The translations under genes were made by a program, and so were the position numbers. A DNA stretch of 64,000 nt from Piromyces finnis (lineage: Eukaryota; Neocallimastigomycota; Neocallimastigomycetes; Neocallimastigales; Neocallimastigaceae). This document shows, in pieces, positions 38,099 through 49,680 of this stretch. The notes beneath the pieces are model-generated. The model was not told the origin of the DNA, did not search any database, and saw nothing but the letters and a program-made list of their open reading frames with translations. Within the stretch, counting starts at the first letter, position 1. Every line of letters begins with the position of its first letter. The stretch is taken from assembly GCA_002104945.1 (NCBI GenBank), contig MCFH01000034.1, positions 496,001 to 560,000 of the forward strand, given 5' to 3'.

Positions 38099-38655
38099 TT
38101 TTTTTTTTTTTTTTTTTTTTAACTTCCGAGTGCATTTCTCCCATCGATCAGAGTTAGCTCCAATGGTGGTTCTTAGAGAAACGTTGGCTCATTCCTATTG
38201 CTAGGTGGTTGTGACCCTCCTGGTCTGTCATACTGTTTCTTCAGCTTCGACGCTCACTTAATCCATGTACATTAGATGCATGTCGTTGTACGATATTTCA
38301 CAACTACAATGCTAAGCCTCTTATAGTCAATTTGATCACGTGTCAACCGCCCCCTAATGTTTACACTTAAATTGATTAAGGAATATTATGTGTTTTTGGC
38401 ATAGCCTAAGTCACCACTTATTAAGTTCTAATTTGGAATGTACCATGTACACTAGACCCTCTCAGGCCGGCTAGACGAGTGTTATTATCATAGTAGTAAA
38501 TTAGAAAGTTCATTTATACTTACCTGAATATCATAACCCAACCCATGGCAAACCCAGTGGGAAAATCCACAGGCACTGACATCTGCGGGGTCGAACCAGA
38601 AGCCTTATGTATGCTAAGGAAACGCCTTAACAACCAGGATAAAAACTGGAACGAC
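38099..38655 (-). mobile_element. Intact tRNA-derived SINE with poly(A) tail
   Basis: A 557-base block whose composition (about 42% G+C in a 60-base line I counted) stands out sharply from its surroundings. Read on the minus strand it has all parts of a SINE. Its 5' head carries an A-box-like TGGTTGTTAAGG (38625-38636), a stem CCTTA/TAAGG with a 7-base loop (38603-38619) and a B-box GGTTCGACCCC (38587-38597), the internal RNA polymerase III promoter. A body of about 440 bases without an open frame follows, ending in about 20 A (poly-T at 38099-38120 on the plus strand). Perfect 13-bp direct repeats flank it. The tRNA head is diverged; its anticodon loop lacks the usual U33, so it is not a working tRNA gene. 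Mobilisation would need a partner LINE, not present here. It lies between two convergent genes. Confidence 0.88.
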
Positions 38656-38668
38656 TTTTAACCATGAT
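38656..38668. repeat. Target-site duplication, right copy
   Basis: Second perfect copy of TTTTAACCATGAT, directly abutting the 5' end of the minus-strand SINE. See the left copy at 38086-38098. Confidence 0.92.
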
Positions 38669-38857
38669 ATCATTTATTATATATATATATATATAATAAA
38701 AAAAGAATTATTAAATATCTTTTATAATTTCAAAAATACTTTTTTAAACACTAAACCGTTTTTTATTAAATGTAACCTTTTTTTTTTTTTTATTTTTATT
38801 TATTTTATTTTATTTTATTTTTTTTTATAATATATAATTTATTAATTTTATTTTCTG

Positions 38858-38889
<32 letters not shown>

Positions 38890-38992
38890 TTATTATTTAT
38901 TTATTTATAATAAATGTAAATGTAAACTAATTTAATTAGGTGACTCTTACATAAAAGAAAAAAAAATTAATTATTATATAGTATAGTAAATG

Positions 38993-39025
<33 letters not shown>

Positions 39026-39471
39026 TATTAAATTAAAATAGAATGTGTATTAAATTAATTGTTTTGTTTTGCTCGTTTTTTTTTTTTTTAATACCTAATT
39101 TCCTCGGTCTTCTATTTGCTATTTTTTTTTTATATACATATAAATATAATTTTTAAAATAGCCAAATAAAAGAAAAACTATATATATACATAAATATATA
39201 TTTTTGGGCATGGAACTATTTTCAATCTTTATCATCTTTTTTGTTTTTCTCTTCCAATTATAATATAAAATACTTATAATAATATTATATGATTCTTTTA
39301 TATCAATATGTTTTTTTTTTTTTCCTTTTTATTTTTATTCTATTTTATTAATATTATTATTATTACTATTTTTTTTTTTTCCATTTTGTAAAATAATTAT
39401 TTTACAAAAAATAAAAAAAAAAACTATAAAATAAATAATAATATTAATAAAAATAAAAATAAAAAAACAAC
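38669..39471. other. Convergent intergenic region right of the SINE
   Basis: About 0.8 kb of T-rich spacer between the SINE and the 3' end of the nucleotidyltransferase gene. Several poly-T runs of 15-24 bases. No exon, RNA gene or further SINE fragment seen. Confidence 0.6.
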
Positions 39472-42400
39472 CTATTTAACCTTCTTCTTGAGCTTTTTAT
39501 TATTTCCCTTAGCTTTTGAATTATCATCTATTTTTGCTTTTCCTGGTTTGTTTTTATTAGAATTATTGGTGTTGGAGGAAGTACCATTTTTAAACTTTTT
39601 CTTATTATTGTTGTTGTTATTATTATTATTATTGTTATTATTATTACTGTTGTTGTTGTTAACCGTTACATTATTTGGATTTGGATTAGCAATAGTGGTG
39701 GTGGTGGTGGTGGTATTAAGAGTATTTGAATTATTAACATTCTTGTTATTTTCAGTTTCGGATTTTTTATTATTAAATTTTTGTTGCTTCTTTACTTTAT
39801 TTTTGGAATTCTTTTTGTTTGTCATACTCTTTTGGCCATTTTCTTCCTTTTTTATTGCGTTTGTAATATTGCCATTTTGGATGTTTTTGTTTGTATTATT
39901 TGAATTATTTGTAATTATTGTGGTCGTTACGGTCGTTATGACAGTGGTTTCATCTCCTTTATTCTTTTCTAAACTTTTATCTTTATTTTCTTTTAATTTA
40001 TTATTGTTATGAGCTTTGGTTTCCTTAATAGTAAAAGAATTAATACGATTTTTATGACCAACAATACTATTCTTTCTTTTTCCTCCTTTATTATTTTCTT
40101 CCTTTTTATTATTCTTATTATAATTATTTTTATTCTTTTGATTTCCTATATTACAACCATGCTTTGATTTCTCCTTGACTTCGCTTTTGTTTTGATTATT
40201 CATTTTATTATCTTTACTTTTATTATTAGCATTATTCTTTTTATTCTTCTTTTCTTTGGGAGGACTGACTAAATTAGTATTGCTGCTTATACTACCAACA
40301 CCTTTGATAGCTAACTTTCCTTTTTCGTTTTTCTTATTATCATGAATACTACTGTCAAAACTTTTTTTACCTTTACCAGTATTAATTTTATTTTCTTTGT
40401 TATTTTTATAGTCAATAAGTACATCATTGACAATAATGTTATTTTCTAAATTAATTTCAATACTGGAATTTTTATTCTTTATATTTAATAAAAATTCACT
40501 TCCTTTACTTCCAGAAAGATTATTTCGAATGTTAATATTACTGTTTTGTCCTTTACAATCTTCCTCAGATCCTGGTTCTTCTCCTTTAGAATATATTTCG
40601 CCTGGTTCACAACTAATTTCCTCATTATAAAGCGTTCTTTCTTCTTCACTTTTATTACCATCTAAATAAATAATGGCTTGTTCCTCGTCAGTATGATGAC
40701 TAGCTAATGAAAATTCTGTTGGACCATCATTTTTTCCTGTATTCTTGATAGCAAAATTCTCCATCTTATTTCCATTTTCTTCGCTATTGTCTCCATGTAA
40801 ATAATTGGGTTTTTTCTTTTGTGGTTTATAATTATCTTTGGCAGTATTACTACCTTCTTCATTTTCCTTAGATTTTTGTTTTCCAATAGTATGACCATTT
40901 TCACCAGATGATTTTTTATTAGCCTTATTAACAAGGAATTGTGAATTTGGCCATTGAGACTTTTTATTTTCTAACTTTCCATAATACTTTTTATTACCAC
41001 TAAATGTTGTTTTGGAAGAACGATCGCTCTTACTTTCTTTGGTTAAATCTTTTTTGTCTTCTAATACGCCGTCATGACTAATTTCTTTTGGTATATTCTC
41101 ACGAGAAGCAAGTATTGGATTTAGAGAATTATCAACAACGACGGGAACTAAGGGTTGATACGTATGATATAAACTACCTTCAGGAATTGTTATATTATTA
41201 TTTGAGGCGTATATAGCTTGATTTGTTGCGGGTATGATTGGTATTGTTTCAACAGCATAGCCTAAAGGTTGTGCCCTACTTTGGTATGGACTTCCTGGAG
41301 GATGAGCAGCAGTTTGTGCTGGAATAAAGTAATTTATTAGGTTTACATTATTAAGTTTGGTGTAATAATGACCATATGCATTACCACTAAGTACAGGGAA
41401 AGAAGTAGTATAGCCTGTCATTACAGATTGACTATTTTCACCATTTGGCTTTATTTTATTACTACTGCTACTACTACTGCTACTACTACTATTTCCCTGT
41501 GTAGTAACTGAATTTACGTTTGAATTATTTAAATTAATAAATATAGGATAAGGTGGATATCTCGCGCTATTAATTATGTTTTGTTGTTGTTGTTGTTGCT
41601 GTTGTTGTTGTTGCTTACTGATACCTTCTTCAGTTAATGTCATTTTTTGATCTTGAGCTTGAACATAAACAAATTGTTTATAAAATTGGGCACATTCTTG
41701 ATTTACATAACTATAATAATTATTAAAATTATTTATAATCACAGGTTTAGATGAATTAGTTTGATCTTCTGTACCTTTACTACTTGTAGTAGCTTCATTA
41801 TTAGTATCATCATCCATATCTTTAATTTCATTACTTTCAGTTTCATTTTTATCATTTTCTAATTCCTCGATTTGGGTATCATCTTTTATTTCATTTTTTC
41901 CTTTATTCTTTTTTCTTTCAACTTGATCTATATTACTTTGTGAATTATCACCAACTATATTTTCATTACTACTACTTATATTATTAATATCGGTTGCTGA
42001 GGTTTTAGAGGCGTACGTTGATGTGATACTATTTGTAGTCATATTATTACTGCGATTATAGTTATTATTTAATTTATTTTCATTATATGCTTTAGTATCA
42101 TTTCTACCATCACTAACAGCATTTTTATTGCGATTAATACTTAAATTAGAACTATTATTATAGTAATATTGGGGTGAAGAAGATAACGAAGTTGAATTAT
42201 CGATATTTCTATGGTGCTCTATAAATCTATTTTTAATGACAATTTTTTCATTATCCATTTCATCAGTTTCTTTATTACTTACATAGTTTGATTTATCATG
42301 TTTTCTATTATTATGAATATCTTTGTCTATATAATTATTCCTATTGAAGTTATTGTTTCTTTTATTATTAATGTAGGATGAATTAGAGTTAGAATAATGA

Positions 42401-45400
42401 TTATTCAAAAAACTGTTATCATTAGGGAAACGACGAGCGTAATAATAACTTTCACTTGGAGGGGAAGTTGATGAAGAAGTGGTATCATTTGGATCTGTAG
42501 GCTTCTTTTTCGTATTCCAAGCAAGTTTTTTATTTTGGAATGGTGAATTTTCTAAAGAATTGTTGTTTGATGGTGAAGAACTATTATTATTGTTATTACG
42601 AATTCTCCAGTTTCCATTTTTATCGGCAACATTCATACTTCCTGGAAAAGAGGTTGTACCTTTTCCATTTTTTAAATTAGAAAACGGATTTGCAGGATTA
42701 CTAATAAATAAATGATCATTATGAATAGTTCCGTTACTAGTGTAACTATTATTTTCAGGAGATCTACTTTGATTTTGATAATAATAGTTTGATGTATAGG
42801 CATAATTGCTTGGATTTGGTTTATAAGGTTCACAAAGCTCTTCGAGGGGACCTCTAGATTTTAAAATTTTAAAAGCACGTTTAAATTCCCAACGAAGACC
42901 TTTTACACTATAGCGATTAGCACAATTAGCAAGATTTCTAGTGGTATTAAAAGGTTCTTCCACACAGAAATAATTATTTCTAATTCGTGTATTATTGGAA
43001 GACACATTCCAACCATTATCAGATTTCTTTTTATAACAACCACTTCTCACAGATACAACATCGGTAATATAATCAAAATCACAAGCAAAGGTTTTAAAAA
43101 AGCCAAATATCAATTCATATAATGTTTCCTTATTATCCTTTCCAAAGCCTTTCAATTTATCAAGATCTGTATATATTGTACAATCGATACCATCAACAAT
43201 AATTCTTTCCTCTTGTGGGATATCTTTAGTCATTGCGTGAAGGCATGGCAAAATTGGTGGCTTTCTCATTTGTAAAAAGTTAATGACCATATTTACCCAA
43301 CAATACGAACTTAATGTTCCTGTTTTGGCGTCATTAAGCATTCTTTGTCTAGCAAAATATTTAATGGTCATAATTAAAGGTTTCACTCTCTCATCGATTA
43401 ATGCATAAGTTTGAATCATTTTTGTATTGTAAAGGGCAATAGTATTATTTACATTAATATCGCATGAAAGGTTAGTTTCTGGGTCAACAAAATTGCATAT
43501 TGGTACTTTGGCATTTGGCGTAGTACGAATCTTTGTAATATTATTTTCTTCCAAAATTTTCTTTATAACTTCCATATCACTTAATTCACAATCAACTCTA
43601 TCATTTGTTGTTAAACATATATCAACATCACTGTTATAGGTACCTAATTCATTTGCTGAGGATCCAAAAAGATGGGCTTTAACGCCCAAGTTTGGATAAC
43701 GATCTGAAAATATTTTTTGAATACGTTTTAAAAGACTCAATTTTTTTGTTTTACTTTCTTCATTAGGTAAATTTTTAGTATAAAAGTCCAACATTTCTTT
43801 TTCAAGAGAAGCTGCATACTCCTTTATTGATTTTTCAAAATCTGCTGATTTCTTTCCATTTTTTTTATAATACTGTGACTTCTCATAATAATTCTTAGAA
43901 TATTTTTCTTCAGAATGTACACTTGAAATTGAAATTTCAGGGGAAAAGGCGTTACTGTAATATGAATAATTATCTTCATCTCTTTTTTGACTATTTTTAA
44001 TGGCTATAGAACTAGTCGTTTCTTTCGAAAATTGCATCTCATTATCTATATTATTTTGATTACCATTTGGATTACGTTCCTTTAATAGGCTTTCGTTAAC
44101 AGTTAAAATTTCTTTACTTGGCTTCTTTAAAATATGATCACTATTAATTTTACTTTCAGTGTTTTTCGTTAAATTTTCTAGTTCATCTGTATCTTCAATA
44201 GTTATGATTGGTTCTATTTTTTCATTTTCATTAATAGTATATAATTTACCATTATTATCTAAATCATTACTACTAATTTGGATAAATTCTTCCTCGGCAT
44301 TATCTAAATCTTCTATAATAAGATTAGATGATTTATTTTCTAAATTATTCGTTATATCTCCAGGAAAAGCATTTGTTGTTGGTATACTAGTTGATTCTGA
44401 TTCACTAACACATACTATATTTGACATAAAGCTAGAATTTTCAGACTCGACCAAAGTATCTTCATTCAATACATTATTGTATAATGGATTTAGATAATTA
44501 TCCTTAGATCCATTTCTTGAGACTTTTCTATTTATTTTATCCTTGGGATCTTGAACTTCTATTTTATGAGTTTTATTCTTATTCTCCTTTTCTGAATTAT
44601 TTACATTTAGCGATGTTGCACCTTTACTTATTACCAGTGATATTTCTTTATTTACTAAATTATGAACTACAACATCTTTATAGGTGAGCGACGTTTTTTC
44701 CGAATCCGTTACATTTTCTATGTTCAATCCATTATTCAATGAATTGGAGGAAGGCTCCTTTTTCAATTCATTATTATTATTCTTTTGTTCTGATATGTTA
44801 TTGTTTATTATATTATTTGAGGATGAAAATAATAGCATTGATTTACCTTTTGATACTTTTGGTGATGATTTTTCAAATATTAGTTGACTATCTTGTTTTT
44901 CTATTTTAAATGATTCAGAAGATTTTGTTTTTATTTTAGTAGGAGGTATTGGTTGGGAAGGCGATATTGGTGATAAAGGATTTTGTTCATTCTTAATAAA
45001 CTTTTTATTCTCATCATCATTATGTGAACTACTTTTGGTAGATAATGGGGAGGATGAATATGCGTCTTGACTAGTTGGAATATCTAAAGAGGGGGATTCT
45101 AATGATGTTGATGGAAGAGATTGGTCCAATGACATAGAACTTGAAGTAATCTTTAAATGTTTATCGGATTCAACGGTTTCTTCTTCTTTACTTTTATTTT
45201 CAAAACTATCTTTTTTATTATTGATTCTTACTGATTCTTTGATAGATATTTCTTCCTTCATTGACATTTTCCCTAGATCATCCTTTGATGTTTTATTATT
45301 AACTGGATATGAGGAAGTTATTGTTTCTGTTACTGAAGATACATCATGTTCACCAATTATATTTTCTAAAGGACCTTTAATATGCGGTGTTAATGATAAA

Positions 45401-46224
45401 TTATCTGATTTTCCGGATGAGATTGAAGTAGGAGAGAGAGAAATAGAATCTTTATTTTCTACAGCATGACTATTCATTCCTGTTCCCATTTTATTAGTAA
45501 ATGCTGAAGCAAAACTAAATGAACTTTGGCAAGATGAAAAACTAAATGAAAATTCATCTTCTTTTGGTGTAGAATATTCAACACGACTTTCATTTGTTTC
45601 GCTTCCTGAATCATATTGATGGCCTATATCATTATTTATAGATATAGTTGTTACTGAACTTGTCATTGATGAGAGTGAAGAATGTTTATGGTAATGGCAT
45701 GAATTTCTTTGAGTAGAATTGGTATTATTAAAAGGTATACTCTTTGATCTTTGAATTTTTATTTTTTCCATTGGGATATAAGTTTCTTCCTCTACGGTTT
45801 GATTATCGTTTTGAATATTTAAATCTGTATCAGATAAAGATTGTTTTTTTTCTTTGTTTGAAGAGGGAGTACAATTTAATGTATCTAAATTATCACTATT
45901 ACTATTATTATTATTTGATTTCTTCAAGGAATGAAAAAAAGATTGAATAGAATGTATTAATTCAGTTGCTTGTTGAAACGACGAAGAATGCTTATTCTTT
46001 TTATTATCTTCTAAATTATTTAGACTTTGATATTCTTTTTCATTAATATCACTTAAGTTAATAGATTTGTTTGATAAATTTATATTAATATTATCAGAAT
46101 TATTATAATTATTTTGTTTAATACTATTATTATCTTTTCTATTATTTTTTTTATTCATTTTATTATTAATTTCTTTAATATTATCGTTTTTATTTTCTTT
46201 TTTTTTATTGTTTTTATTCAACAT
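39472..46224 (-). CDS. Giant Cid1-type noncanonical nucleotidyltransferase (poly(A)/poly(U) polymerase)
   Basis: A single uninterrupted frame of 2250 residues on the minus strand. The catalytic module occupies only about residues 790-1130. It has the beta-type nucleotidyltransferase signature FGSSANELGTYNSDVDICL with G854-S855 and metal-binding D866 and D868, the third Asp in CDINVNN (D922), the helix GTLSSYCWVNMVINFLQ and a C-terminal PAP-associated region ending near EELCEPY. These motifs belong to the Cid1/Cid13/TUT group, which adds A or U to RNA 3' ends in the cytoplasm. Whether A or U is preferred cannot be read from the motifs I see. The 790 residues before and 1120 after are low-complexity Asn/Ser/Lys/Glu-rich, with a poly-Gln run (codons near 41579-41614) and a poly-Asn run near the C-terminus (39604-39660). 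Family members are usually 400-1500 residues. The gene is intronless although its neighbours are intron-rich. Long frames on the plus strand here are its antisense shadow. Confidence 0.9.
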   Translation of the reverse strand: MLNKNNKKKENKNDNIKEINNKMNKKNNRKDNNSIKQNNYNNSDNININLSNKSINLSDINEKEYQSLNNLEDNKKNKHSSSFQQATELIHSIQSFFHSLKKSNNNNSNSDNLDTLNCTPSSNKEKKQSLSDTDLNIQNDNQTVEEETYIPMEKIKIQRSKSIPFNNTNSTQRNSCHYHKHSSLSSMTSSVTTISINNDIGHQYDSGSETNESRVEYSTPKEDEFSFSFSSCQSSFSFASAFTNKMGTGMNSHAVENKDSISLSPTSISSGKSDNLSLTPHIKGPLENIIGEHDVSSVTETITSSYPVNNKTSKDDLGKMSMKEEISIKESVRINNKKDSFENKSKEEETVESDKHLKITSSSMSLDQSLPSTSLESPSLDIPTSQDAYSSSPLSTKSSSHNDDENKKFIKNEQNPLSPISPSQPIPPTKIKTKSSESFKIEKQDSQLIFEKSSPKVSKGKSMLLFSSSNNIINNNISEQKNNNNELKKEPSSNSLNNGLNIENVTDSEKTSLTYKDVVVHNLVNKEISLVISKGATSLNVNNSEKENKNKTHKIEVQDPKDKINRKVSRNGSKDNYLNPLYNNVLNEDTLVESENSSFMSNIVCVSESESTSIPTTNAFPGDITNNLENKSSNLIIEDLDNAEEEFIQISSNDLDNNGKLYTINENEKIEPIITIEDTDELENLTKNTESKINSDHILKKPSKEILTVNESLLKERNPNGNQNNIDNEMQFSKETTSSIAIKNSQKRDEDNYSYYSNAFSPEISISSVHSEEKYSKNYYEKSQYYKKNGKKSADFEKSIKEYAASLEKEMLDFYTKNLPNEESKTKKLSLLKRIQKIFSDRYPNLGVKAHLFGSSANELGTYNSDVDICLTTNDRVDCELSDMEVIKKILEENNITKIRTTPNAKVPICNFVDPETNLSCDINVNNTIALYNTKMIQTYALIDERVKPLIMTIKYFARQRMLNDAKTGTLSSYCWVNMVINFLQMRKPPILPCLHAMTKDIPQEERIIVDGIDCTIYTDLDKLKGFGKDNKETLYELIFGFFKTFACDFDYITDVVSVRSGCYKKKSDNGWNVSSNNTRIRNNYFCVEEPFNTTRNLANCANRYSVKGLRWEFKRAFKILKSRGPLEELCEPYKPNPSNYAYTSNYYYQNQSRSPENNSYTSNGTIHNDHLFISNPANPFSNLKNGKGTTSFPGSMNVADKNGNWRIRNNNNNSSSPSNNNSLENSPFQNKKLAWNTKKKPTDPNDTTSSSTSPPSESYYYARRFPNDNSFLNNHYSNSNSSYINNKRNNNFNRNNYIDKDIHNNRKHDKSNYVSNKETDEMDNEKIVIKNRFIEHHRNIDNSTSLSSSPQYYYNNSSNLSINRNKNAVSDGRNDTKAYNENKLNNNYNRSNNMTTNSITSTYASKTSATDINNISSSNENIVGDNSQSNIDQVERKKNKGKNEIKDDTQIEELENDKNETESNEIKDMDDDTNNEATTSSKGTEDQTNSSKPVIINNFNNYYSYVNQECAQFYKQFVYVQAQDQKMTLTEEGISKQQQQQQQQQQQNIINSARYPPYPIFINLNNSNVNSVTTQGNSSSSSSSSSSNKIKPNGENSQSVMTGYTTSFPVLSGNAYGHYYTKLNNVNLINYFIPAQTAAHPPGSPYQSRAQPLGYAVETIPIIPATNQAIYASNNNITIPEGSLYHTYQPLVPVVVDNSLNPILASRENIPKEISHDGVLEDKKDLTKESKSDRSSKTTFSGNKKYYGKLENKKSQWPNSQFLVNKANKKSSGENGHTIGKQKSKENEEGSNTAKDNYKPQKKKPNYLHGDNSEENGNKMENFAIKNTGKNDGPTEFSLASHHTDEEQAIIYLDGNKSEEERTLYNEEISCEPGEIYSKGEEPGSEEDCKGQNSNINIRNNLSGSKGSEFLLNIKNKNSSIEINLENNIIVNDVLIDYKNNKENKINTGKGKKSFDSSIHDNKKNEKGKLAIKGVGSISSNTNLVSPPKEKKNKKNNANNKSKDNKMNNQNKSEVKEKSKHGCNIGNQKNKNNYNKNNKKEENNKGGKRKNSIVGHKNRINSFTIKETKAHNNNKLKENKDKSLEKNKGDETTVITTVTTTIITNNSNNTNKNIQNGNITNAIKKEENGQKSMTNKKNSKNKVKKQQKFNNKKSETENNKNVNNSNTLNTTTTTTTIANPNPNNVTVNNNNSNNNNNNNNNNNNNNKKKFKNGTSSNTNNSNKNKPGKAKIDDNSKAKGNNKKLKKKVK

Positions 46225-49200
46225 TTTTAATTTTTTTATTATATTTTTTTCTTTTTATATATTTATTATTCTTTTGTCAATTGTACTGTATTTTTAATAA
46301 ATTGATTTATATATTCATTAAACTTTTGTTGAATTATGATAATGAAAAAATTGATTATTTGAGTTATATTTTTTAAAATAAAAAGTATTATCACTATTTA
46401 ACATTTTTATTTTTTTTAATTTTAAAGGTTTAAGAAGTAAAATAAAGTAAATTGTATATACCTTTAAAAATTTAATAAAAATATAAAAAAATATATTTAT
46501 TTACAAAGTTTAATGAAAACTTTTTATTGAATATAGTGTTTTTTTTTTAAAAAAAAATAAATATTAATTTTTTTTGTTATTAAAAATAATTATTAAATTA
46601 TCTTTAAAATTTTTGGTAGATTTTTTCTTAATAGATTTTATTATTTTGAAAATATATTTAATTGATTAAAATAATAAAATAATATTTATATTGTTTTAAT
46701 ATTCTAAAATTACAGTTTAGTTTTTATTCTTATCATAAAATATTGTTTGATATTTTTAATAATATATTAAATCATTAAATATTACCATGATATGTATATT
46801 TATTATACTATATTTCTATTTACATATATAAATTGGTATATACTTTAAAACCTTTTTATAGATTTTGATATTTATTTGAATATGAAAAGAAATAATGAAA
46901 AATGACTAAATAAAATACTAATTGATATTAAATTTTGAAATATTTATTTTTTAAGAGTAAATATAATAATAGATATTTAAATATATACAATATATTTTAA
47001 ATCTAGATATACTAAATTATATATTTAATAATAAATAATTATTATTTTCAATTATATTACTCGATATTTATTATTCGTTATTATTTTTGTTTATTTTGTT
47101 TTTGTTTTTATTTTTGTTTTTTTTTTAGCTTGTTTTTTGATATATTTTTGATTATAATATACAATAAATTTGGTTACATTAACAAAAATAATTTCAAAAA
47201 TTATTATATTCGTTGTGAAATATATATCGATAAGATATTTATTATTTTATTGCCTTCTAAACATATTACCTAATTTGTTTATATATTATATATAATATAT
47301 TTTTATTTATAAATTTTAATTTTATTACTTATGATTTCGTTATTTTATTTGATATATAAATAGATTATAAAGTGTTTGTAATTAATTAAAATTTTATTAT
47401 CATTAAATAAATTATAAGATTTTAGTATAAAATTATTGCTTTTTCTTAAATAACACACTTTGATAATAGTTTTTTTATTACTTCAAAAATAAAAAATGAT
47501 TACTCTAACATTTTAGATAAAGAATAAATTAATTATATCAAAGCTTACTTTATATTTTTTTAATTATGTTTTTGCCTTTTTTTTTTATTATTTTATATTG
47601 AATAACGCATATAAGTTTTACGACTAATTAATATTACCGACCTTTTTCATTTATACTATTGTTTTTTTTTTTCGATTTTTACTTAGTGTTACTATTTTTT
47701 CTTTTTTTTACTTCGATTTGTTGAATTATCACAATATTTTCTTTAATATTTCTTTATTATTTATTTCTTGAAAATCTATTTATCTTTCTTTTAAATTCTC
47801 TATTACTATTACGAATTTGAATTTAATTTTTTGAAAAAAGAAAAAATAAATTTATTTTAAATGAAAAGAAAATAACTATTTTTTATATTGGTATCATCAA
47901 AAATAAGAATTGTTTAATTTTTAACAAATCTTTTAAAAAAAAAAAAAAGATTAAAGGTTAAATAATAAATGAATAAATAAAAATAATAAAAAAAAAGATG
48001 AAATTGAGTTTTTTAAATGATAAAAAAAACTGATGAATCTTTAAATGGTAATAATAAAAAAATAAAAAAGCATCAACTTTTTTAAAGTAAAAAAAAAAAA
48101 AAAAAAAAAAGGGAAATTCTATGAAAATATTATTTTATTTAAATCAATTGTAATAATAATAAAAGAAAAATATTAAATTTAAACTATTTCATCATCATTT
48201 TTTATTATTATGGAATTATGCTTTTTAATTTATTTAATTATTCATTTATATTTATTAAATAAATTATTTAAATTGGTATTTTTTATTCACTTACATTTTT
48301 AATTATTTCATTAATTAATTATAATAGAAACATTTCTTTTTTCCATTTAATTACCATCAATTTATTCAATTCAATATATTTAAATACAATTTATATTTAT
48401 TATAATATATGTTATATATATTATCAATATACTAGTATTATATGTGCTTTTTTGTAATACCATAGTAAATAATAAAGTTAAGATTACTCCAGGTACCAAT
48501 GGGGCCTCAATAAATTAAATTATATTAAGATGACTAGAAATGTATTAATTACATATATAATTAATATATTATAATATATTAATTATATAAAATAATTTAT
48601 TTTAAAAAAATTACTGTATCAATTGCACAAAACTATAATCTATAAAATATATAGAATATGTATATTAAATATATTATAGAATATATTGTTAATAAATTAT
48701 GTTTATATATTAATAAATTAAATCATTTAAACCTATTAAATTATATTTTTCTATTTGAATTATAGGCATGAATTATAAATATTTATATGTTAATAAAAAG
48801 GACTTATTATTAATACTTTCTAAATACAAAATTATTCGTTTTTAATCGCATTTAATTTAACTAATGTCTAGTTACATTTTTGTATTTAATAGCTTATTAT
48901 AATTCCTATCTTAATAATATATACATTTTTTATCAAAAATGTATATTATATATATTATCTTGAAAGTATTTTTTTTTAATATGTAATTTACCAATTTTGA
49001 CTATAATAACAAGAATTTAATTGTTTATAATATTTATTATATATTGGTTTATACAGTAATATATAGTGCATTTATATGTGATCATTTACATTTTAGAATA
49101 CGTCATTATTATTACTAATATAGATTAATATTTATAATTAAATAGTCACATTAATTCCAATATAATAAATAATATCAAAACAGAACCTACTTATATATTA

Positions 49201-49680
49201 ATTTATAGTGGTAATATATTAAAATTAATATTTTCATAAATAGTAAAACTTTATATTGTAATAAATTGGTAATGAAATAGAAACTTTATTTACTAATAAA
49301 ATTATTGACATTTTTCAAGTAAGGAAAAAAAAAAAAAGCGGAGCAAGCAAATGAGCAAGAGATGAATAAAAATGTGTAGGTGAATACTAGCCAGCTGAAA
49401 TTAATAATATTACCATTAATATTTTACTGGGCCATTTTATAATAATCATGACTAGGTTCGTGCATTCACAAAGTATAATTATTATTCTTTCCAGGGACAA
49501 TAAATGACTTGGTAATTAAAAGAAAAAAAAGTGACAATTTGATTTGATTCATTATATAAAATAAGATTTTCTAGAAATACGAATGTTTGTGTTATTTTTA
49601 ATTAATAAATATCTTTTTATATATTCATTACAAAAATATTTTTAACATTTATTATTATTATTATTCTTATTATTATGAAG

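Noticed and set aside
38587-38640. Stand-alone tRNA gene
   Set aside because: A- and B-box and an anticodon-like stem are present, but the acceptor and D stems do not pair well and the loop lacks U33. It is the head of the SINE.
38656-38668. L1-type endonuclease target site at the SINE insertion
   Set aside because: In the element's orientation the duplication begins ATCA, not with the A-rich start expected for a TT/AAAA nick, so the partner LINE type cannot be inferred.
39488-40012. Hydrophobic Leu/Phe-rich frame on the plus strand, and further plus-strand frames to 45950
   Set aside because: Antisense of the Asn/Lys/Ser-rich nucleotidyltransferase frame; poly-Leu mirrors poly-Asn codons.
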